Source: Promethearchaeota archaeon
GTDB taxonomy: Archaea > Asgardarchaeota > Lokiarchaeia > Sigynarchaeales > MK-D1
Assembly (NCBI GenBank): GCA_016839385.1
Contig: JAEOUK010000544.1
Coordinates: 1 to 9,621 of the forward strand
Length of the DNA stretch: 9,621 nucleotides
Reading direction: 5' to 3'
The notes under the pieces: model-generated
What the model was told of the DNA's origin: nothing
Database searches by the model: none
The model's input: only the letters and a program-made list of their open reading frames with translations
Program-made: the position numbers and the translations under genes
Shown here: in pieces, positions 5,641 to 9,621 of the stretch
Numbering within the stretch: position 1 is the stretch's first letter
How the letters are laid out: each line of letters opens with the position of its first letter

Positions 5641-6552
5641 TTGGTGGCAAAAAAAGACCCTAAAAAATATTCGGATAAGGATTTACAAAAATTATATGAA
5701 CAAGAAACTGGAAAAAATGCAATATGGGGCGGAAAAACAACAAAAGCTTACAAAGAGTGGCTAGAGAAGAAAAAGGTAGACCTTGGAATAATACAATCTT
5801 CAGCAGAAATAATGAAAGCTGAGGCGGAAACGTCTGAATCAGAGACCGAGGAAGAAGAGGATGAGGAGGAAAAACATTACCTATCTGATGAAGAAATGGC
5901 AATCATGGAAGAATACAAAGAAGAACTTATAGAAATGCGAAAGAAATTAGAAACCGAAGAAATTTATCAGCGAAGCGCAGAGAATTACGGTGGATATACT
6001 TTCGAATCGTCAATAGATGATCATATTATCGACGAGGATACTCTAGATTACAATAAATTAACAGACGAAGAAGAACGAAGAAAAATTCGTAAAAATATGG
6101 CAAAAGCGCACATATTCTTAGAAAAACTGGGTATTCAAGATATGAATATTGATCCCAAGAAAAGCATAATTATTGTTCCATTTGAATATGAATCCTATCA
6201 ATTTCTATCTCATATCATTGTAGGTAGCGATTGGTTTATTGTAAAAGCATCCATCATGGAACTAACTGAAGTCGCACCACATGTTGCAAATCAAATCTAT
6301 GTCGAATTACTTAAGGCAAATTTCATTCTTAATGATGTAACTTATTCACTTGATCCAGAAGGAAAGAGTATTTGGACTGAAGCGGACATTCCTTCAGATT
6401 TAGATTTCGAGCATTTCAAATTGGAATACTTATCGATAGTATTTGCAATCGACTTCTTTATTAAACACATTACTGATAAAATACAAGGTGCGGGAGAAAA
6501 TCTCCAATCTACATATCATCCTGGAAAAGATCAAAACTCGTTATATATATAA
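5641..6552 (+). CDS. Two-module protein: charged N-terminus plus YbjN/type III chaperone-like domain
   Basis: This protein has 303 residues from TTG at 5641 (AGGT nine bases upstream); GTG at 5644 is the alternative. Residues 10-42 form a compact aromatic, basic segment (LYEQETGKNAIWGGKTTKAY) that looks like a small defined motif I cannot name. Residues 56-80 are almost all Glu/Asp/Ser/Thr and likely disordered. Residues 80-105 form a charged helix. From about 145 to 285, a helix, strands and paired helices (SIIIVPFEYESYQFLSHIIV, ANQIYVELLKANFILN, YLSIVFAIDFFIKHI) follow the pattern of YbjN and class I type III secretion chaperones: an amphipathic first helix, a strand sheet, a 'LLKAN' helix, then a final helix. 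That assignment rests on pattern alone. The protein is soluble with no catalytic motif, and may bind a partner protein. It is divergent from the rubredoxin-like gene and converges on rubrerythrin. Confidence 0.7.
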   Translation: MVAKKDPKKYSDKDLQKLYEQETGKNAIWGGKTTKAYKEWLEKKKVDLGIIQSSAEIMKAEAETSESETEEEEDEEEKHYLSDEEMAIMEEYKEELIEMRKKLETEEIYQRSAENYGGYTFESSIDDHIIDEDTLDYNKLTDEEERRKIRKNMAKAHIFLEKLGIQDMNIDPKKSIIIVPFEYESYQFLSHIIVGSDWFIVKASIMELTEVAPHVANQIYVELLKANFILNDVTYSLDPEGKSIWTEADIPSDLDFEHFKLEYLSIVFAIDFFIKHITDKIQGAGENLQSTYHPGKDQNSLYI

Positions 6553-6564
6553 AAAAATAAGAAT

Positions 6565-6590
6565 TGAAAATCAGTTTTATTCGATTTTCA
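6565..6590. terminator. Bidirectional terminator candidate between the 303-residue gene and rbr
   Basis: A perfect 8-bp inverted repeat, TGAAAATC (6565-6572) and GATTTTCA (6583-6590), has a 10-base loop. The right arm lies in the last codons of rubrerythrin (reading MKIE on the minus strand), and the stop is in the loop. It occupies the 24-base gap between two converging genes. Confidence 0.42.
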
Positions 6591-7089
6591 TATATTTCTC
6601 TTTCTTGGTTTTACATATTGGGCATTCATCATCTAAATGTTCATGTGGACCTTCAAATGTTGCTCCACACACGGGACAAACCCACATTTGTTTTTCTTCT
6701 AAATCTTTTCCCTTTTCTGCAGCTTTCAGAGCATTAGAATACAATTTATGGTGAATTTTTTCCACTTCATTAGCCCAATGAAAACTCTGTTCTGCTTTTT
6801 TATCGCCTTCCTTAATCGCATCTTCTAAAAATGCAGGGTACATGGATGTAAATTCATAATGTTCACCTGAAATTGCATTTTTCACATTTTCAACTGTGCT
6901 TTTAACATGACCACCTACTTTAAAGTGATTATGTGCATGTATTGTCTCAGCAGCTGCTGCTGCTCTAAATATTTTAGCAATTTGTGGAAATCCGTCTTGT
7001 TCAGCCTTTTTTGCATAAGCTAAATATTTCCTATTTGCTTGTGATTCTCCTGCGAATGCAGTCATTAAATTTTCTGGTGTGTTAGACAT
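6577..7089 (-). CDS. rbr: Rubrerythrin
   Basis: The product is 170 residues, close to the usual rubrerythrin size of about 165-195. The N-terminal four-helix ferritin-like domain has the diiron ligands E15 (FAGESQAN), E48 and H51 (AAETIHAHNH), E76 and E79 (GEHYEFTSMYP), and E110 and H113 (NEVEKIHHKLY), all in standard spacing. The C-terminal rubredoxin-like domain has C138, C141, C156 and C159 (WVCPVCGATFEG, ECPIC). It reduces hydrogen peroxide to water in the cytoplasm with electrons from rubredoxin or a rubredoxin reductase; the NROR-like flavoprotein and 41-residue rubredoxin in this window are candidate donors. The ATG start fits a TATA-like box 34 bases upstream. A dyad overlapping that box suggests repression. 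All key residues are present, so it should be active. Confidence 0.96.
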   Translation of the reverse strand: MSNTPENLMTAFAGESQANRKYLAYAKKAEQDGFPQIAKIFRAAAAAETIHAHNHFKVGGHVKSTVENVKNAISGEHYEFTSMYPAFLEDAIKEGDKKAEQSFHWANEVEKIHHKLYSNALKAAEKGKDLEEKQMWVCPVCGATFEGPHEHLDDECPICKTKKEKYMKIE

Positions 7090-7116
7090 TGTAATCAGTT
7101 CGTTAAGTTCTTAAAT

Positions 7117-7128
7117 GAAATATAAAGG
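7117..7128 (-). promoter_or_regulatory. Probable TATA box of rbr
   Basis: On the minus strand CCTTTATATTTC is centred about 34 bases before the rbr ATG. That places transcription start roughly 8 bases before the ATG, so the mRNA is close to leaderless, matching the absence of a Shine-Dalgarno. Confidence 0.52.
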
Positions 7129-7134
7129 ACTTTA
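7123..7134. promoter_or_regulatory. Dyad overlapping the rbr TATA box
   Basis: TAAAG-GA-CTTTA is a perfect 5-bp dyad with a 2-base centre. It covers the start of the rbr TATA box and the presumed BRE next to it, where a bound protein would block TBP/TFB. It closely resembles the dyad at 7182-7197. Confidence 0.38.
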
Positions 7135-7181
7135 GCCAATTTTGTGTTGGTAAAAACCATGAAAAATTATCGCCTTATTTT

Positions 7182-7197
7182 TTAAAAGTGCTTTTAA
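7182..7197. promoter_or_regulatory. Dyad in the promoter region of the FKBP-like membrane protein gene
   Basis: TTAAAAG-TG-CTTTTAA is a perfect 7-bp dyad with a 2-base centre, 16 bases long. It overlaps the only TATA-like run (TTTTTTAAAAG) upstream of the GTG at 7240. Its core is one A/T pair longer than the rbr dyad, TAAAG-N2-CTTTA, so the two may bind one regulator. Confidence 0.38.
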
Positions 7198-7239
7198 GGG
7201 AAAAAAACCTAATTTCTATGAAGTCTATGAGGGAATATT

Positions 7240-7851
7240 GTGACACCAAAACAAAATCCAAAGCATAAGAAACAAACTAAATCGACTCAATATAGCAAAA
7301 GTGCAAAGAAATATTTTCAAAGTAGAAAAATAATGACCGGTATTATAATTATTACTGTAGTGGGGGTCAGTATTGTAGGGATATTCATTGGTAAGTTTGG
7401 TTATGATGAATGGGCTTTGACACATGTTCAAAAAGGAGATACGGTAACTATGGAGTTACGCATTTGGAAAGCTGATGATGATGGTAATAATATTTCTATG
7501 GTTGTTTGGAATCGTACGGATAATCCTTTAACGAAAAAAATTGAAGTCACTGCAGAAGAAACTGGATTACCCTATGGGTTATGGGATAACTTACTTGGTA
7601 TGAAAGTAGGAGAAATTGATGAACGTCTATGGCTACCTAGATGTGTAGACGACCTGATTTCGATTCCCGAAGTAGAATTTCATCCAGATGCAGTTGCTGG
7701 AGATGGTTGGGATGATCGATTTAAACCTGAGACCCGGCAAGCTCGATGTTACTCATTTGGGTATGATACAACTGCAGAATTAGGGATAAATTTGCGGTTT
7801 ACGCCTATAATTTATTGGATTCATATCACAGAACTTGAAAAAGGAAATTAA
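7240..7851 (+). CDS. Membrane-anchored protein with FKBP-like extracytoplasmic domain
   Basis: The protein has 203 residues from GTG at 7240, supported by GAGGG (7229-7233) six bases upstream and by an in-frame TGA at 7228-7230 that rules out longer versions. Residues 1-31 are very basic, residues 32-50 are a single membrane helix (IMTGIIIITVVGVSIVGIF), and the rest is soluble. Positive charges before the helix put the C-terminal domain outside the cell. That domain resembles FKBP: VQKGDTVTMELRIW (63-76) matches the first strand, and GLPYGLWDNLLGMKVGE (109-125) matches the 'PG-x-E-x-A-L-x-GMKVGE' stretch of FKBPs. Some catalytic-pocket residues are not recognisable, so isomerase activity is uncertain. 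Two cysteines, C135 and C170, could form a disulfide outside. It probably helps fold or bind surface proteins. It is divergent from rbr. Confidence 0.68.
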   Translation: MTPKQNPKHKKQTKSTQYSKSAKKYFQSRKIMTGIIIITVVGVSIVGIFIGKFGYDEWALTHVQKGDTVTMELRIWKADDDGNNISMVVWNRTDNPLTKKIEVTAEETGLPYGLWDNLLGMKVGEIDERLWLPRCVDDLISIPEVEFHPDAVAGDGWDDRFKPETRQARCYSFGYDTTAELGINLRFTPIIYWIHITELEKGN

Positions 7852-7853
7852 AA

Positions 7854-8231
7854 CTATACAAGAGCATTTGCGAGTGAATGTTTGATCGCTACTTGATCTT
7901 CATCTGTGCAGCATTCAAATCGAGTGCCACGTGGTTTTTGTTTCATTTCAATTAGACCAAGGATTAGAATTAAGCAATTTTTTGTGACATCATTAATATC
8001 CGCGTCCAAAAGTACTTTATTACTACGTAGTTCCTGCATTAGATGTATGTAGCTATAATCCACCCATTTATCATTTTGATCGAATACAAAAATATTTTCC
8101 CCGGTCGTATTTTCAAAATACTTCAGAATCTCGTTGTAATAATCAATCTCGCGTATATTTTCTGTACATTTCATTTTTTGCACATTTTCAACATTGTGAT
8201 TGGGACTTAGTACAGCCATTGAATTGGACAT
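7854..8231 (-). CDS. Hypothetical protein, 125 residues
   Basis: I do not recognise this protein. It has 125 residues from ATG at 8231 with a TAG stop; internal Met5 and Met20 are alternative starts, and no Shine-Dalgarno decides among them. It is soluble, with no signal peptide. A helical stretch (REIDYYNEILKYFENTTG) is followed by IFVFDQNDKWVDYSYIHLMQELR and a hydrophobic helix (KNCLILILGLIEMKQK). The C-terminus has adjacent cysteines (FECCTDEDQ) plus one near residue 22, too few for a clear metal site. It converges on the FKBP-like gene with only 2 bases between stop codons. It is divergent from the small CxxC protein gene. Codon use is like the neighbours. Confidence 0.6.
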   Translation of the reverse strand: MSNSMAVLSPNHNVENVQKMKCTENIREIDYYNEILKYFENTTGENIFVFDQNDKWVDYSYIHLMQELRSNKVLLDADINDVTKNCLILILGLIEMKQKPRGTRFECCTDEDQVAIKHSLANALV

Positions 8232-8285
8232 ACGATCAGATCTCTATATGGTCAAGTATTATCCAAATGATATTAATTCACCGAC

Positions 8286-8340
8286 AAAAATACTCTCCCA
8301 CAAAAACATCAAAAACTGTGTATATTAGCGGAGAGTTTTA
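8286..8340. repeat. Interrupted inverted repeat in a divergent intergenic region
   Basis: ACTCTCC (8292-8298) pairs with GGAGAGT (8330-8336), and the A-run 8286-8290 can pair with TTTT 8337-8340 past one unpaired base. Just inside the left arm, CACA (8299-8302) pairs with TGTG (8317-8320). It lies in the intergenic region between the 125-residue gene and the CxxC protein gene. It could be an operator pair, a terminator of an antisense transcript or a small structured RNA. Confidence 0.3.
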
Positions 8341-8453
8341 CTATGCATATATGTTCTGAAATTTGATATTCAGTCTATTTTTATACTTGTATTATTAAAC
8401 AGCACAGATTTTGAATGCTGTAAAATCAGTTTTCATGATATTATTATCAATTC

Positions 8454-8467
8454 TTATCTATAATTTT
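8454..8467 (+). promoter_or_regulatory. Possible TATA box favouring the ATG at 8495
   Basis: TTATCTATAATTTT is centred about 35 bases before ATG 8495, the same spacing as rbr and fprA. A second TATA-like element, CTATTTTTATAC near 8373-8384, would instead fit the longer version from TTG 8411. Both cannot be separated by eye. Confidence 0.3.
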
Positions 8468-8494
8468 AATTATTACTCACCCTTAGAACATAAT

Positions 8495-8851
8495 ATGAAA
8501 GATAAGTCATTATGGGATGAGATACCCTCCGATTTTTATGTAGCAATAGGACGAACAGGACAGGAAGCAATTAGTGCAGATCAATGTTTTTTAAAAGGAT
8601 GTGATAACCATGATGAAAAAAAACTCCATCCTTTAGAAAAACAATATACTAAATCAGATGTTCAAGAAGATGGTTCATACTTCAAATATACTAAAATTAA
8701 AATGAAGTGTGATCTATGTGGGGGAATATTTCAATTCGGATTGAAAGTTATTTATCCTCCCACAAATTCAGAAGGGAAAGGTCCAATTATGGGGATGGGA
8801 TATGCTCTAGATGAGAATGGAGAAGATATTGGGTTTATAGGATATTTCTAG
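8495..8851 (+). CDS. Small CxxC (zinc-ribbon-like) hypothetical protein
   Basis: The product has 118 residues from ATG 8495. The frame stays open back to TTG 8411, which would add 28 residues including a hydrophobic run (VFMILLSILIYNFNYY); I prefer the ATG because the added part is extremely AT-rich, lacks a Shine-Dalgarno and would place a cysteine-rich domain outside the cell. Cysteine pairs C31-x4-C36 (QCFLKGCDNH) and C72-x2-C75 (MKCDLCGGIF) could together bind zinc, with H39 as a spare ligand. The C-terminal part is rich in Gly and aromatic residues (MGMGYALDENGEDIGFIGYF). I cannot name the family. It is followed after 34 bases by the HAD gene on the same strand, so the two probably form an operon. 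The stop TAG lies inside a 10-base palindrome, TTTCTAGAAA (8846-8855). Confidence 0.6.
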   Translation: MKDKSLWDEIPSDFYVAIGRTGQEAISADQCFLKGCDNHDEKKLHPLEKQYTKSDVQEDGSYFKYTKIKMKCDLCGGIFQFGLKVIYPPTNSEGKGPIMGMGYALDENGEDIGFIGYF

Positions 8852-8870
8852 AAACTTTTATTCACAAATT

Positions 8871-8876
8871 AGGTGA
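8871..8876 (+). promoter_or_regulatory. Shine-Dalgarno of the HAD hydrolase gene
   Basis: AGGTGA, nine bases before the ATG at 8886, is a strong match to the 16S rRNA 3' end. It fits a downstream operon gene and is identical to the hexamer before the glutaredoxin-like gene. Confidence 0.6.
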
Positions 8877-8885
8877 CGAATTTTA

Positions 8886-9479
8886 ATGAAACAACTTCAA
8901 GCAATACTGTTTTTCGATCTGGATAATACACTTGTGGAAATTCAAAATAGTCATAGCTTCTTCGATGGCATTATTGTGGATGTTTTTCGAAAACAAGGAA
9001 TTTTACCACCAGAAATGGAAGAACGGAATAAATTATGGAGAGATGAAAATTTTAAGGAGTTATTATCTAGTTGGAATTATCCTGATCCCGTAGATTTTTG
9101 GAAAAAATTTGATGAAATTGATTTAATCAAGCGAAAAAAATTGTTAGCTGAAGGTAGTCTTGCATTGTTTGATGATGTAATACCTGTACTCAAAAAATTA
9201 TCCGAAACAAGAAATATTCATGTAAATTTAATTACGAATTCTTCAAGGGAAATAACAGAATTTGAATTAACAGCATTTGATTTGGAGCAGTATTTCGACA
9301 CAATTTTAGCATTAGGAGACAATCAAGAAGACACTAAAACTAATCCTAATAATTTCTTGGATACTTTGACTTCTCTAAGTGAGAAATTTCTATTTTCAAA
9401 GGATCGTCTGTGGAATAAAGAACGGTCGGCTGTGATGGCTTTGGATTTGGTTAGGCGAGTGTTTTTGGGTTATGTTTAG
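8886..9479 (+). CDS. HAD-family hydrolase, motif IV altered and C-terminus cut by TAG
   Basis: This protein of 197 residues belongs to HAD subfamily IA (phosphatase/dehalogenase-like). Motif I is intact: FFDLDNTLVE with D11 (nucleophile) and D13. A helical cap follows (about 18-90). Motif II is LITNSS (T117). The motif III lysine is probably K151 in TKTNPNNF. Motif IV should read G-D-x4-D; here it is K172-D173-R-L-W-N-K178-E179, so the glycine and second aspartate, a Mg2+ ligand, are lost. The protein stops at FLGYV, about 25-30 residues before the usual family end. The same frame after TAG continues with 27 codons that resemble the missing C-terminus. Either a decaying gene, a real short variant, or readthrough is possible. 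If functional, it would hydrolyse a small phosphorylated metabolite; substrate unknown. It is likely co-transcribed with the CxxC protein gene. Confidence 0.82.
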   Translation: MKQLQAILFFDLDNTLVEIQNSHSFFDGIIVDVFRKQGILPPEMEERNKLWRDENFKELLSSWNYPDPVDFWKKFDEIDLIKRKKLLAEGSLALFDDVIPVLKKLSETRNIHVNLITNSSREITEFELTAFDLEQYFDTILALGDNQEDTKTNPNNFLDTLTSLSEKFLFSKDRLWNKERSAVMALDLVRRVFLGYV

Positions 9480-9497
9480 ATAAAGCTTGATTTTATC
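9479..9497 (+). terminator. Hairpin directly after the HAD TAG codon
   Basis: GATAAA (9479-9484) pairs with TTTATC (9492-9497) across a 7-base loop; a G-T pair can extend the stem inward. The left arm begins with the G of the TAG stop, as in the stop-containing repeats at 2325 and 4298. It may mark the real end of the gene. Confidence 0.35.
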
Positions 9498-9563
9498 AAT
9501 GAATATGTTATGTTGAACAAGATCAGTAATTGCATTTCTTATATTTTTATTTATATTAAATAA
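9480..9563 (+). other. In-frame continuation of the HAD frame beyond TAG
   Basis: After TAG the frame stays open for 27 codons to TAA at 9561-9563. The first part reads IKLDFINEYVMLNKI, which matches the usual HAD-IA ending (a 'PDFVI' strand followed by a short leucine-rich helix). The last ten codons are low-complexity AT-rich and carry no signal. The remaining bases to 9621 hold nothing recognised. Confidence 0.4.
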
Positions 9564-9621
9564 TTGAATGTACCATTATCTTAGTATGATTTTCAGAATG
9601 AGATAATTATTTTTCGTTATA

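Noticed and set aside
6443..6754. Plus-strand 103-residue open frame across the 303-residue gene end and rbr
   Set aside because: It overlaps two real genes and reads through the terminator region between them.
8411..8494. N-terminal membrane segment on the CxxC protein
   Set aside because: The TTG start lacks a Shine-Dalgarno, the added residues are AT-driven, and a TATA-like box within this stretch fits the ATG at 8495; kept as an alternative only.
9477..9479. TAG as a pyrrolysine codon
   Set aside because: TAG ends at least four other genes in this window, HAD hydrolases are not known pyrrolysine enzymes, and the neighbouring motif IV is already degraded, so a nonsense change or true stop is likelier.

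Overview
The window looks like an AT-rich, compact chromosomal segment of an anaerobic or microaerotolerant archaeon. Evidence for archaea: several starts have a TATA-like box about 32-41 bases upstream and no bacterial -35/-10 pair; genes with a clear AGGTGA- or GAGGG-type Shine-Dalgarno are mixed with apparently leaderless ones; the protein set includes an archaeal-style flavodiiron protein, short FKBP, rubrerythrin and small CxxC proteins. An Asgard-type archaeon would fit the composition and protein style, but nothing here proves the lineage. No tRNA, rRNA, CRISPR array, insertion sequence or phage gene was seen.

Left part (1-4300): a partial NAD(P)H:rubredoxin-oxidoreductase-like flavoprotein on the minus strand is divergent from a complete flavodiiron protein (FprA). 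FprA converges, with a 10-base gap, on a short SlyD-type FKBP. The FKBP is divergent from an acyl-CoA dehydrogenase that carries a rubredoxin-like C-terminal knuckle pair. Middle (4301-7089): a noncoding stretch, a glutaredoxin/thioredoxin-like protein probably starting at CTG, an unrecognised 105-residue protein, a 41-residue rubredoxin-like protein (minus strand), a 303-residue protein with a charged N-terminus and a YbjN/type III chaperone-like C-terminal half, and a complete rubrerythrin (minus strand). Right part (7240-9621): a membrane-anchored protein with an FKBP-like outer domain, an unrecognised 125-residue protein (minus strand), a small CxxC protein, and a HAD-family hydrolase with a damaged motif IV and an early TAG stop.

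The common theme of 1-7089 is oxygen and peroxide reduction. Known wiring of these families suggests NAD(P)H -> NROR-like flavoprotein -> rubredoxin -> flavodiiron protein (O2 or NO) and rubrerythrin (H2O2). The genes are mostly not one operon but divergent or convergent pairs, so co-regulation would need shared operators. Candidate dyads are visible in the NROR/fprA and rbr/FKBP-like intergenic regions. Gene ends repeatedly carry short inverted repeats, often containing the stop codon. The most interesting points are the ACAD-rubredoxin fusion, the 41-residue rubredoxin, the probable CTG start, the paired dyads around rbr, and the in-frame TAG followed by HAD-like coding sequence.
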